A program made the translations under genes and the position numbers. Shown here one piece after another: positions 15,847 through 25,011 of a DNA stretch of 64,000 nucleotides. The stretch covers positions 62,001-126,000 of the forward strand of contig NZ_QERF01000007.1 in NCBI RefSeq assembly GCF_003260205.1, written 5' to 3'. The notes beneath the pieces are model-generated. The model searched no databases, had not been told where the DNA came from, and saw only the letters and a list, made by a program, of their open reading frames with translations. This DNA is from Winogradskyella tangerina (GTDB lineage Bacteria > Bacteroidota > Bacteroidia > Flavobacteriales > Flavobacteriaceae). The number at the start of each line of letters is the position of its first letter. The first letter of the stretch is position 1.

Positions 15847-17058
15847 ATGCCAGGATTTGAATTATTTGGTGATTCAGAACGAAAAGAAGTAAACGATGTT
15901 TTAGATAATGGCGTGTTAATGCGCTATGGTTTTGATGGCATGCGCAAAGGCCATTGGAAAGCAAAAGAACTAGAGTCAGAACTCTGTAAAACATTCAATT
16001 CTGAATATGTTCAGTTGGTGTCGAGTGGCACAGCCGCAGTGACTGTTGCACTGGCATCGGCGGGCGTTGGTGCAGGAGATGAGGTCATTATGCCCACATT
16101 CACTTTTGTTGCTAGTTTTGAAGCCATAATGATGCTTGGCGCCATACCAGTTTTAGTAGATATTGATGATACCTTAACATTAGATCCTAAGGCGGTTGAA
16201 GCGGCGATTACGTCTAAAACTAAGGCTATTATGGTTGTGCAGATGTGCGGTAGTATGGGTGACATGGACGCATTGAGAGCAGTATGTGATAGTCATGATC
16301 TTATTTTTATTGAGGATGCTTGTCAGGCGATAGGTGGAACCTACAAAGGTCAACCTTTAGGTAGTATTGCAGATATTGGTTGTTTCTCGTTCGATTTTGT
16401 AAAAACGATCACCTGTGGTGAAGGTGGAGCAGTGGTGACCAATAATAAGGATTACTATTTGAACGCTGATCATTATTCAGACCATGGGCACGACCATGTT
16501 GGTAACGATCGTGGTGCAGAAACACATCCATTCTTAGGATATAACTTTAGAATTTCGGAATTAAATGCTGCTGTTGGTTTGGCACAAGTGCGACGACTGC
16601 CTGAGTTTATTCAAATTCAAAAGAAAAACTACACAATTATTAGAGAAGCATTATCTCAGATTCCTGAAGTTGAATTCAGAAGAGTTCCGGAAGGTGGAGA
16701 AGAGAGCTATGCATTTCTGAATTTTTTCTTACCTAATCTTGGAATAGCAAGAAAAGTTTCTGAAGCATTTAAGGCAAACGGAATAGATGCTTGCTTTCAT
16801 TATTACGATAACAATTGGCATTACATAAGAAAATGGGATCATTTAAAAGATCTTAAGTCCTTATTCCCAATTTCATCAGAAGTTAGAGAAGGTTTAAAGT
16901 ATCTTAAAACCAAAACCTACTCACAGTCTGATGCCTATATCGCTCGAAATCTTTCTTGTCTAATTAAACTATCATGGAGTGAAGATGAGGTTAGAGATCG
17001 GGCAAATGCAATGGCAAACATAGTTAGCGAGGCTTGTAGCGTAATTTCCCAAGACTAG
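15847..17058 (+). CDS. DegT/DnrJ/EryC1/StrS family PLP aminotransferase
   Basis: 403 residues. The fold-type I pattern is clear: VQLVSSGTAAVTVALASAGVGAGDEVIMPTFTF near residues 57-90, IEDACQAIGG (Asp contacting the PLP nitrogen), and the PLP lysine K186 in FDFVKTITCGEGGAVV. GYNFRISELNAAVGLAQ follows, as in sugar aminotransferases. The family makes amino sugars on nucleotide sugars or other amino compounds. No sugar-nucleotide gene lies nearby, so the substrate cannot be assigned. The residue pattern DHYSDHGHDHVGNDRG is unusually rich in His and Asp. Confidence 0.9.
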   Translation: MPGFELFGDSERKEVNDVLDNGVLMRYGFDGMRKGHWKAKELESELCKTFNSEYVQLVSSGTAAVTVALASAGVGAGDEVIMPTFTFVASFEAIMMLGAIPVLVDIDDTLTLDPKAVEAAITSKTKAIMVVQMCGSMGDMDALRAVCDSHDLIFIEDACQAIGGTYKGQPLGSIADIGCFSFDFVKTITCGEGGAVVTNNKDYYLNADHYSDHGHDHVGNDRGAETHPFLGYNFRISELNAAVGLAQVRRLPEFIQIQKKNYTIIREALSQIPEVEFRRVPEGGEESYAFLNFFLPNLGIARKVSEAFKANGIDACFHYYDNNWHYIRKWDHLKDLKSLFPISSEVREGLKYLKTKTYSQSDAYIARNLSCLIKLSWSEDEVRDRANAMANIVSEACSVISQD

Positions 17059-17133
17059 CTGTACAGTTATTGTATAGGTCTCTTTTTAGTTTTTGTTTTG
17101 AAGTATTTATAATTTTAGTTCAAAATAAGAGCT

Positions 17134-18672
17134 ATGAAGAAAATCTACGCGTTACTATTGTTTTTCTCTTTTTCATTTTGTGTGTTACATTCGCAACAAT
17201 TGCCAATTGATTTTTCAGAGAGTTCGCATAATTTTAATGTTTGGGGAGGAAGTACTTTTACCATAGTACCCTCACCAATTGATGCTAGTAATCCTACCGG
17301 AGAATTCTTTCGGTCTAGTTCAGCTTCAGAGCAAGGACATTATATAGATTTGGCACAACCCATTGATTTAGATACTGAAGATGAAATTACAATGCGATTT
17401 TATGCTTTCGATCCAAATGCGCATAATGTTGTTGTAAAATTAGAAAATGGCACCAATCCAGATATTGAGATGAATGTTGCTGTATCTCCTAATCAAAATA
17501 ATTGGTCTGACCTTACTTTTGATTTTTCAACAGTAGGAGGAAGCGGAGCTTATAGTCGTCTTACTATTAGAATTGACGATGGAAGTTTAATTCCTGGTGC
17601 CTTTAGAATTGATGATATAAATGATGGATCTACTCCGGGTGATCCACATGAGTTAGATGTTATCTATACGGATCTGGTTTGGTCTGATGAGTTTGATAGT
17701 ACCACACCAGAAGCTGTGGATAATACGAAATGGTATCATCAAACATTTGGGCCTAATAGCGGACAATGGTTTAATGGTGAAGAACAGCATTACACAGATC
17801 GATTAGATAACTCATTCGTTGAAAATGGCTTTTTAAATATTGTTGCAAAGAGTGAAGTGTTTTCCCAAGATGGTGTAACATTGAATTATACTTCTGCACG
17901 ACTGAATTCAAAATTTGCCTTTACCTATGGTAGAGTAGATGTAAGAGCAAAATTACCTGCAGGAGATGGTACTTGGCCTGCAATTTGGACTCTCGGTAAA
18001 AACATTAATGAAACAGGTGCCTACTGGCAAACACAAGGATTTGGTACAACGACCTGGCCCGCCTGTGGTGAATTAGATATCATGGAGCACGGTTTAGGTG
18101 CCACTAATCAGGTGAGTAGTGCCATTCACACTCCTTCAAGTTTTGGGAATACGGTTAATTATCAGGCATTTATGTTAAGTGATGTGGCCAATGATTTTCA
18201 TGTTTATTCTATGAATTGGTCACCGAATCAGATTACTTTCTTAATTGATGATGTAGGATTTTACACGTATAACCCAGCGGTTAAGGATGCCAATACTTGG
18301 CCTTTCGATTTAGAACAGTATTTATTGTTGAATGTGGCCATGGGAGGAATTTCAGGTGGAATTGACCCAACTTTTACTGAAAGTGCAATGGTAATCGATT
18401 ATGTTAGGGTGTATCAAAATACTGGATTAAGTATTGATGAGGTTTTCAAAAATAAATTCAGAATTTATCCGAACCCAAGTTCAAATATTATTCATATTAA
18501 AACTGAAGAGCTTATTGACCGAGTGGAGGTTTACAATACTATCGGACAACGCATTAGCCAAAGCTTTGGTAACACAAAAGCAATAGATGTGAGTAGTTTT
18601 ACTTCAGGTGTTTATATTTTGAAGATCTATTCAGGAGATCGATCTCTGAGTGAAAGAATTTTGGTCGATTAA
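17134..18672 (+). CDS. Secreted glycoside hydrolase family 16 glucanase with T9SS sorting domain
   Basis: 512 residues. A signal peptide ends near HSQQ (about 21). Residues ~25-165 form a beta-sandwich, carbohydrate-binding-like domain. The GH16 domain runs ~180-425 (WSDEFDSTTPE, NGEEQHYTDRLDN, RVDVRAKLPAGDGTWPAIW), with catalytic ExDxxE residues E313, D315 and E318 in GELDIMEH. The ending (FRIYPNPSSNIIHI through SGVYILKIYS) is a type A type IX secretion sorting domain. This matches laminarinase-type beta-1,3-glucanases used by marine Bacteroidota. No SusCD pair or transporter lies beside it, so it is not in a polysaccharide utilisation locus here. Its stop overlaps the opposing ribB stop by 4 nt. 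Confidence 0.93.
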   Translation: MKKIYALLLFFSFSFCVLHSQQLPIDFSESSHNFNVWGGSTFTIVPSPIDASNPTGEFFRSSSASEQGHYIDLAQPIDLDTEDEITMRFYAFDPNAHNVVVKLENGTNPDIEMNVAVSPNQNNWSDLTFDFSTVGGSGAYSRLTIRIDDGSLIPGAFRIDDINDGSTPGDPHELDVIYTDLVWSDEFDSTTPEAVDNTKWYHQTFGPNSGQWFNGEEQHYTDRLDNSFVENGFLNIVAKSEVFSQDGVTLNYTSARLNSKFAFTYGRVDVRAKLPAGDGTWPAIWTLGKNINETGAYWQTQGFGTTTWPACGELDIMEHGLGATNQVSSAIHTPSSFGNTVNYQAFMLSDVANDFHVYSMNWSPNQITFLIDDVGFYTYNPAVKDANTWPFDLEQYLLLNVAMGGISGGIDPTFTESAMVIDYVRVYQNTGLSIDEVFKNKFRIYPNPSSNIIHIKTEELIDRVEVYNTIGQRISQSFGNTKAIDVSSFTSGVYILKIYSGDRSLSERILVD

Positions 18673-19820
18673 TAGTTAATGTAATCAACAATTTCTAAAC
18701 CGTAACCGATCATTCCAACACGTTTGGTCTGAAGACTATTTGAAAGTAGTTTTAGCTTACTAATTTTTAAGTCGTGTAATATCTGAGCACCAATTCCGAA
18801 GTCTTTACTATCCATAGGAATTCTTGGAGCTTTAACAAGCTTACCATCAACCTGATTTTCTTTCAAAATTGACAATCTCGACAATAAATTCATGGATTGT
18901 GCCTGCTGATTTATAAAGATAATAGCACCTTTTCCTTCAGAACTGATAGCATTGAACATGTCATCAAGTTTCTGATCTGCATTGTTGGTAAGCGTACCGA
19001 GAATATCATTGTTCACCAAAGTAGCATTAACTCGTGTGAGAATAGGTTCATCTGAAGACCAATTTCCTTTCGTCAAGGCAATATGTACCTGTTGATTTGT
19101 AGTTTGTAAATAGGCTCTGAGTCTAAATTTCCCGAAGCGCGTTTCAATATCGAAGTCTTCCTTCTTTTCAATCAATGAATCATATTCCATTCGATAGGCA
19201 ACAAGGTCTTCAATAGATACAATTTTTAGATTGAATTTCTTTGCCACTTCCATCAGCTGCGGTAAGCGTGCCATTGTGCCGTCTTCGTTCATTATTTCAA
19301 CGATAACTCCAGCAGGCTCAAATCCTGCTAAACGTGCGAAATCAATTGCAGCTTCTGTATGACCAGTTCGTCTCAATACACCACCTTCTTTAGCAATTAA
19401 TGGAAAAATGTGACCTGGTCTTGCAAGTTCAAAAGCTTTCGTTTCTTTATGAACTAATGCTCTTACGGTTTTAGCTCTATCGCTAGCCGAAATACCTGTA
19501 CTGACGCCGTTTCCTCTTAAATCAACAGAAACCGTGAAGGCCGTTTCCATAGGATCCGTATTATTCCTCACCATCATGTTTAGATCTAGTTCCTCACAGC
19601 GGTGTTCGGTAAGTGGTGCACAAATCAATCCTCTACCATGGGTTGCCATAAAATTGATCATCTCTGGAGTTACTTTCTCAGCGGCTGCTAAAAAGTCGCC
19701 TTCATTTTCTCGATTTTCATCATCAACAACAATAATTACTTTGCCCTGACGAATGTCTTCGATGGCTTCTTCAATAGTATTAAGTTTGGTCTGTGTATTC
19801 ATAGATTCAACAGTCATCAC
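18669..19820 (-). CDS. ribB: 3,4-dihydroxy-2-butanone-4-phosphate synthase with degenerate GTP cyclohydrolase II domain
   Basis: 383 residues. Residues ~15-215 are a complete RibB domain: VVDDENRENEGDF, THGRGLICAPL, TGISASDRAKT, RPGHIFPL and RTGHTEAAIDFARLAG, which make the four-carbon unit of riboflavin. Residues ~220-383 align with GTP cyclohydrolase II, but the zinc motif (CLT...RCDCG) reads ATL...TLTNNAD, and the RQEGR motif reads NQQAQS. This half should therefore lack cyclohydrolase activity, as in the RibBX arrangement described in Proteobacteria. A true ribA is expected elsewhere in the genome. The nearby -7 box gives the gene its own promoter after the LptF/G-like gene. Confidence 0.92.
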   Translation of the reverse strand: MMTVESMNTQTKLNTIEEAIEDIRQGKVIIVVDDENRENEGDFLAAAEKVTPEMINFMATHGRGLICAPLTEHRCEELDLNMMVRNNTDPMETAFTVSVDLRGNGVSTGISASDRAKTVRALVHKETKAFELARPGHIFPLIAKEGGVLRRTGHTEAAIDFARLAGFEPAGVIVEIMNEDGTMARLPQLMEVAKKFNLKIVSIEDLVAYRMEYDSLIEKKEDFDIETRFGKFRLRAYLQTTNQQVHIALTKGNWSSDEPILTRVNATLVNNDILGTLTNNADQKLDDMFNAISSEGKGAIIFINQQAQSMNLLSRLSILKENQVDGKLVKAPRIPMDSKDFGIGAQILHDLKISKLKLLSNSLQTKRVGMIGYGLEIVDYINY

Positions 19821-19837
19821 AACGGATTTATACTAAG

Positions 19838-19845
19838 CAAAGATA
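19838..19845 (-). promoter_or_regulatory. -7 box (TATCTTTG) of ribB
   Basis: The minus strand reads TATCTTTG, a full match, 17 nt before the ribB ATG and inside the short gap after the upstream permease gene. I see no FMN riboswitch in this gap. Confidence 0.5.
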
Positions 19846-19848
19846 CGC

Positions 19849-21831
19849 TTATTTTATATTCTGAATACAACTTTGGTAGAAGTCGTGCGCAATCTTATTT
19901 CTGAGGATGATGTATTTTAAAGGATAGAGTGGTAGTGAAAGAATTAATAAAATAGGATTAATACGCTTATCCTTTTGACCAATGGACTTGTAAAAATTTG
20001 AATAGACATAGGCATCGACAACGACATAGATCGCAAAAAATATAAAAGCTATAATACTTAGATTAATCGAAGCATCAGCAAGACTTGGTAATTTATTATT
20101 CTTGAAAATAAAATGAAGTCCGATTAAAGCACCACCAACGATAAAGCTCACTAAACTCGTCTTTGAATAATCCTTATAGTCCTTTAAAAGACGTTTACCT
20201 TTAATAAGCCTTGGATCTACGTCTAATCCCTCGTCCTCGAGGCTTTCTAGCGAAATATTTCGATTTAGTAAGTTATGTAAGGCAATTTCTTTTGGTTTTT
20301 TGTCGAGGTCGAATTCACCTTGTTGCTTAATTACATTCACCAATTCTTCAACTGAATATCTCTTGTAATAGTTATAGGATTTAGTTTCACTTTCTGAAAG
20401 TTCTAATTTATTCTTAGGTGTAAATGCTCGTTTTAATGGTACGAGTATGGCATCAAACTGAAAGACGCCTTTATCATTGGTTGCTCTTGTTGTTAAATAA
20501 ATACTTAAGGGTAGCATAACAGCGGTTGATAGCCAAGCACCTACTACTGGGCTGAAACTTCCTTTCTCAGCACTATTTTTTGCGAAAATCCCGAAGAAAT
20601 GATAAGTTAAAAACAATACTATTGCAATTACCATAGGTAATCCAATGCCGCCTTTACGAATCAGTGCACCAAGAGGCGCGCCAACAAAAAATAGAATAAC
20701 ACAAGCAAAGGCAAGAACAAATTTATCGTGTAAAGAGATGATATGCTTATTTAACCAAATCTCTTTTGCTTCAAAATTTTTCTTGTTTGAATCTAATATT
20801 TGAATGGTACTACTTGCTGAATTAATCGCTAGGTTGACGATTTGAACTTTATTATTTGCTCGGAACAGATCTAAAATATCACCCTTGTATATAGAATCGG
20901 TTTTAGTGGTATCAATATTTACGTTCAATGCACCGTAGGTTGTTCTGCTATAAAGCGTTGTGGATAAGGACTTTTGATCCTTTGTACGAGCCGTTTGAAG
21001 CGAATCGATGGTTTGGTTTAACTGACTAATGTTAAACATGTTATGGCGATTCGTATAATTGCGTTCATCGAAGTCTTCAGAATTCAGAATTTCAAGATCG
21101 ATATTTATATTATAGGTATCAAAATAACTACGCGCATGCGGCTTGTTTTCATTTTTTCGAGCATCTCTATTTACAATTTCCTCGTAATAATTACCATTGA
21201 TGAGCTTAAGTTGAAGAATATTTGAATCGGTTGTGCTAACCAATTCACCCTTTTCAGACACAATGACTTTATAATTACCAGGTCTTGTAGAGCTCTTTTG
21301 ATGCATTACTACACCTTCAAGATATTGGCCTCTATCTCCTGACTTCTTATCAACCTTGATGTTAATATTTCCGATTTCATTGAATTGACCTTCAGCGATA
21401 GCTAGGGCTGGTTTTACCTTTGCAATGTTTCTTCGAAGGTTATAAAAGTTGTATTCTCCCCAAGGAATGACATTATTGGCGAAGAAGAAACAAGCAATTC
21501 CGAGGGCAACAATAAAAACACTAAGACTTCTCATAGCGCGTTGCAAGGAAATACCGGTAGATTTCATTGCCGCAAACTCATAGTTTTCTGCAAAGTTTCC
21601 GAAGACCATAATTGACGATAATAAAATGGTCAATGGAACGACTAATGGAATTAACTTCGGAATGTAGTAAAGGATAAATTTAGCAGTTACTGAAATATCC
21701 AAGTCCTTGCCGGCAAGTTCAGAAATATAGAGCCATACCCCTTGCAGAACAAAGATGAACATGAATATGATAAAGACGCTGAAAAACGTTCTCAGAAATG
21801 TGATAAGTATGTACCTATCAAGTATTTTCAC
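19849..21831 (-). CDS. LptF/LptG family (YjgP/YjgQ) lipopolysaccharide export permease
   Basis: 660 residues, much longer than the ~360 of proteobacterial LptF or LptG. The N-terminus (MKILDRYILITFLRTFFSVFIIFMFIFVLQ) and the first three membrane spans match LptF/G, as does FAENYEFAAMKSTGISLQRAMRSL, the coupling region to LptB. A periplasmic beta-jellyroll segment follows (~125-345). The second membrane bundle (FVLAFACVILFFVGAPLGALIRKGGIGLPM) precedes a C-terminal extension of ~200 residues with two or three further membrane spans (~560-640). The role is to extract LPS from the inner membrane. It follows lolA by 18 nt in an envelope operon. Confidence 0.9.
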   Translation of the reverse strand: MKILDRYILITFLRTFFSVFIIFMFIFVLQGVWLYISELAGKDLDISVTAKFILYYIPKLIPLVVPLTILLSSIMVFGNFAENYEFAAMKSTGISLQRAMRSLSVFIVALGIACFFFANNVIPWGEYNFYNLRRNIAKVKPALAIAEGQFNEIGNINIKVDKKSGDRGQYLEGVVMHQKSSTRPGNYKVIVSEKGELVSTTDSNILQLKLINGNYYEEIVNRDARKNENKPHARSYFDTYNINIDLEILNSEDFDERNYTNRHNMFNISQLNQTIDSLQTARTKDQKSLSTTLYSRTTYGALNVNIDTTKTDSIYKGDILDLFRANNKVQIVNLAINSASSTIQILDSNKKNFEAKEIWLNKHIISLHDKFVLAFACVILFFVGAPLGALIRKGGIGLPMVIAIVLFLTYHFFGIFAKNSAEKGSFSPVVGAWLSTAVMLPLSIYLTTRATNDKGVFQFDAILVPLKRAFTPKNKLELSESETKSYNYYKRYSVEELVNVIKQQGEFDLDKKPKEIALHNLLNRNISLESLEDEGLDVDPRLIKGKRLLKDYKDYSKTSLVSFIVGGALIGLHFIFKNNKLPSLADASINLSIIAFIFFAIYVVVDAYVYSNFYKSIGQKDKRINPILLILSLPLYPLKYIILRNKIAHDFYQSCIQNIK

Positions 21832-21849
21832 ATGTTAGCGTTTAAAACC

Positions 21850-22539
21850 TTAATCGATTCTGTTGATAAAGTAATCTTCGTATTTACTTTCGTCAAATGT
21901 AAATAAGGTTTTTGAGATAGGCTGATCGGTTTGAAAAGAATTAACAGTTAATGTTGTTTTCGTTCCGTTTTTTCCAACTTCAATAAGATTATAGATATGT
22001 TTAGTCGTGGCATCGATACCTAATAAAACATGTTTTATTTCAGAATTGGTATCCATCGGATTTAACTTAACATATTGTATTTTCCTCCCTTTTACGTTTT
22101 GAATAATATCCATTTTAAAGGTGTAGCCTTCTTCATAAAAAGACAACATTTTACTAGGCGTTATTGTACCTTCTTCATCAGAGTTGTCTGAAGATATAGT
22201 CACTTCTTCGTCCTCCGGACTAATAGTATACAAGGTATCTCCGTCAAAAATACGCGTTACGCCTAATACATTTAGCTTGTATTTTTCACCTTCAATAACA
22301 ACATCACCTCTGGTCTCCTGATTTATATTCTCACTTACATTATTAAGCTCGTACTTAAAGTCTAAGCTAATATTTTTATATGCTTTAATCTTAGCACTTA
22401 CTTCATTTAGTAAGGATTTAGCTTTAGCGTCGTTCTGCGCAAATCCTGTCATTCCTATAGCTAAGAACAACAGAACGAATACCCCTTTACTCACAAGTTG
22501 GTTTTTGGACTTATTGAGTATTTCAATCTTCGATTTCAT
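21850..22539 (-). CDS. LolA-like outer membrane lipoprotein carrier protein
   Basis: About 229 residues from the chosen ATG; an earlier in-frame ATG at 22575 would overlap the end of ftsK by 14 nt and lengthen an already long n-region. A hydrophobic signal (GVFVLLFLAIGMTGFAQ) is followed by a LolA-fold pattern: AKSLLNEVSAKIKAYKNISLDFKYEL, GDVVIEGEKYKLNV, YTISPEDEEVTIS and SKMLSFYEEGYTFKM. The protein should carry lipoproteins, or a similar lipid cargo, across the periplasm. Its position between ftsK and the LptF/G-like gene, with short spacings, is typical for Flavobacteriia as far as I know. Confidence 0.88.
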   Translation of the reverse strand: MKSKIEILNKSKNQLVSKGVFVLLFLAIGMTGFAQNDAKAKSLLNEVSAKIKAYKNISLDFKYELNNVSENINQETRGDVVIEGEKYKLNVLGVTRIFDGDTLYTISPEDEEVTISSDNSDEEGTITPSKMLSFYEEGYTFKMDIIQNVKGRKIQYVKLNPMDTNSEIKHVLLGIDATTKHIYNLIEVGKNGTKTTLTVNSFQTDQPISKTLFTFDESKYEDYFINRID

Positions 22540-22561
22540 TTTGTCTATGTATGTTGTATTG

Positions 22562-24985
22562 TTATGATTTTTCATTTTCTAATAATTGATCTAGTGCTAC
22601 TAAATCTGGCACTAAAACTTGTCGAGCTTTACTACCTTCAAAAGGTCCCACAATACCGGCAGCTTCTAATTGATCGATCAACCTACCGGCTCTGTTGTAG
22701 CCTAATTTCAGTTTTCGTTGTAGTAAGGAGGCAGAACCTTGCTGAGCTGTTACTATGATCTCTGCTGCTTCTCTAAACAACTTATCTCTGTCTGCAATAT
22801 CTATATCAAGATTTGTGCCACCTTCTTCGCCGACATATTCTGGCAGTAAATGGGCATCTGGATAGGCTTTTTGACTACCGATAAACTCTGTGATTTTTTC
22901 AACTTCAGGTGTGTCAACAAAGGCACATTGTAGCCTTATAAGATCGTTACCCTGAGTGTAAAGCATATCACCACGACCAATGAGCTGGTCTGCTCCAGAT
23001 CCATCTAAAATAGTTCGAGAGTCAATTTTACTGGTAACTCTAAATGCAATTCGAGCTGGGAAATTCGCCTTTATTATACCTGTGATAACGTTCACAGAAG
23101 GACGCTGTGTTGCAATGATAAGATGAATACCAATAGCCCTCGCGAGTTGAGCTAAACGTGCAATTGGAGTTTCTACTTCTTTACCTGCTGTCATTATTAG
23201 ATCGGCAAATTCGTCTACCACCAAAACAATGTAGGGTAAAAACTTATGACCATCATTCGGGTTGAGTTTTCGTGCTTTGAATTTTGCATTATATTCAGCA
23301 ATATTTCTACAAAATGCATTTTTAAGCATATCGTAGCGATTGTCCATTTCAATACATAATGAATTCAATGTGTTTATAACCTTGGTATTGTCGGTAATTA
23401 TTGCATCTTCACTATCAGGAAGCTTCGCTAGGTAATGACGTTCAATTTTGTTAAATAATGTCAGTTCAACCTTCTTAGGATCGACCAAAACAAACTTTAC
23501 TTCAGCAGGATGCTTCTTGTATAGTAGTGAAGTCAATACTGCATTTAAACCAACGGATTTACCCTGACCCGTAGCACCTGCCATTAATAGGTGAGGCATT
23601 TTTGCTAGATCAACTACGAAGGTCTCATTACTAATGGTTTTACCAAAAGCAATTGGTAATTGCATTTTTGATTGCTGAAATTTTTGAGAGGCAATCACAG
23701 AACGCATAGAAACGATAGTCGATTTCTTATTAGGAACTTCGATACCGATGGTACCTTTGCCAGGAATAGGAGCGATGATCCTAATACCTAAGGCAGAAAG
23801 TGACAAGGCAATATCGTCTTCAAGATTTTTAATTTTTGAAATTCGTATACCAGCATCCGGAACGATCTCATATAGTGTTACCGTCGGACCAATCGTTGCC
23901 TTGATACTTGTTATTCCAATTTTGTAATTGCTTAAGGTTTCAACAATTCGATTTTTATTTTCTTCAAGTTCTTCCTGATCTATAGAAATTCCTTCGTTAT
24001 CATATTTTTTCAACAAGTCGAGATGCGGAAACTGATAATTACTTAATTCTAAGGTAGGATCAAATTGCCCGAAATCTTCAACTAATTTATCCGCAAGGTT
24101 GTCCTTTTCAGATTTCTCTTCGGCAACAGTTTCAACTTCGACTTTTAGTTCTGGTGTGTCAATAGTTTTTTCTGCAGGCTTAGAATCTACCTTTATATCA
24201 ATATTTGGTGTCTTATCTTTAGGTTTAGAATGATTACTAATTGTAGGCTCTGGCTGATCGAGTTCAATTTCAAAAGCTGATTTGATGGCTTCTGCTTCCT
24301 CAGTTAAGCTATTATCAACGGCCACGGTTCGCGTTTCAATTTCAGAATCTGTGGCTAAATCTTCCTTTAAATCCTTTTTCGCCCTGCTAAACAATTTAAC
24401 GAAAGTATCGCCTGATACTTTGAATCTGATGGCTAGATAGGCGATAAGACCGAAAAGCAATAGTAAAACGGTTCCTATTTTACCAATATAGTCTTGAAAG
24501 AAGTGATTCATTTCAAATCCTATTGTTCCGCCAAGTATATCGTATTTGTGGGTAAAAAATCCGAAGAAAATAGACAGCCAAATGACGATAAGTGTTCCCC
24601 AAATCCAATGCTTTCTAAGTTTTGTCTTTTTTAGATTTAAGGTAACATAGACCCCTGAAAGAAAGATCAGTCCAGAAAATATGAAGGATGACACGCCAAA
24701 TCCTTTACTAATGAATAGTTCACTTACCCATGCTCCAAGTTGGCTTGCCCAGTTTTTATATGAATCAGAACGCTCAGGAAATGTGCTTAATGCACTTTGG
24801 TCTTCTTTACCTGTGAAGATGAATGACAAAAATGAAATGAATAATAAAACACCAAGAATGATCAGCAAACTTCCGAAGATAAGTTTCTGCTGACTAGATA
24901 ATTTAAACGAAGGCTTTTTAAATTTTGTCTTTGGTTTCGCCTTAGCTTTTGTGGTTGTTTTCTTTTTAGTTGTTCTTTTTGCCAT
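22562..24985 (-). CDS. ftsK: DNA translocase FtsK
   Basis: About 807 residues from MAKRTTKKK, the usual FtsK start in this group; an ATG six codons earlier is also in frame. A basic N-terminus is followed by four membrane spans (~37-175), an acidic linker (~205-320), the alpha/beta motor with Walker A GATGQGKSVGLN, Walker B VLVVDEFADLIM and the ATQRPSVNVITG motif, and the C-terminal gamma domain (ASLLQRKLKLGYNRAGRLIDQLEAAGIVGP) that reads KOPS-like sites. It moves chromosome ends through the septum for dimer resolution. The upstream M15 gene stops 26 nt before it. Confidence 0.95.
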   Translation of the reverse strand: MAKRTTKKKTTTKAKAKPKTKFKKPSFKLSSQQKLIFGSLLIILGVLLFISFLSFIFTGKEDQSALSTFPERSDSYKNWASQLGAWVSELFISKGFGVSSFIFSGLIFLSGVYVTLNLKKTKLRKHWIWGTLIVIWLSIFFGFFTHKYDILGGTIGFEMNHFFQDYIGKIGTVLLLLFGLIAYLAIRFKVSGDTFVKLFSRAKKDLKEDLATDSEIETRTVAVDNSLTEEAEAIKSAFEIELDQPEPTISNHSKPKDKTPNIDIKVDSKPAEKTIDTPELKVEVETVAEEKSEKDNLADKLVEDFGQFDPTLELSNYQFPHLDLLKKYDNEGISIDQEELEENKNRIVETLSNYKIGITSIKATIGPTVTLYEIVPDAGIRISKIKNLEDDIALSLSALGIRIIAPIPGKGTIGIEVPNKKSTIVSMRSVIASQKFQQSKMQLPIAFGKTISNETFVVDLAKMPHLLMAGATGQGKSVGLNAVLTSLLYKKHPAEVKFVLVDPKKVELTLFNKIERHYLAKLPDSEDAIITDNTKVINTLNSLCIEMDNRYDMLKNAFCRNIAEYNAKFKARKLNPNDGHKFLPYIVLVVDEFADLIMTAGKEVETPIARLAQLARAIGIHLIIATQRPSVNVITGIIKANFPARIAFRVTSKIDSRTILDGSGADQLIGRGDMLYTQGNDLIRLQCAFVDTPEVEKITEFIGSQKAYPDAHLLPEYVGEEGGTNLDIDIADRDKLFREAAEIIVTAQQGSASLLQRKLKLGYNRAGRLIDQLEAAGIVGPFEGSKARQVLVPDLVALDQLLENEKS

Positions 24986-25011
24986 ATATGTCTTCCATAA
25001 CATCTGGAAGT

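Noticed and set aside
19800..19849. FMN riboswitch before ribB
   Set aside because: The gap between the permease gene and ribB is about 30 nt and holds only a -7 box; the riboswitch needs over 100 nt and its conserved core is not seen.
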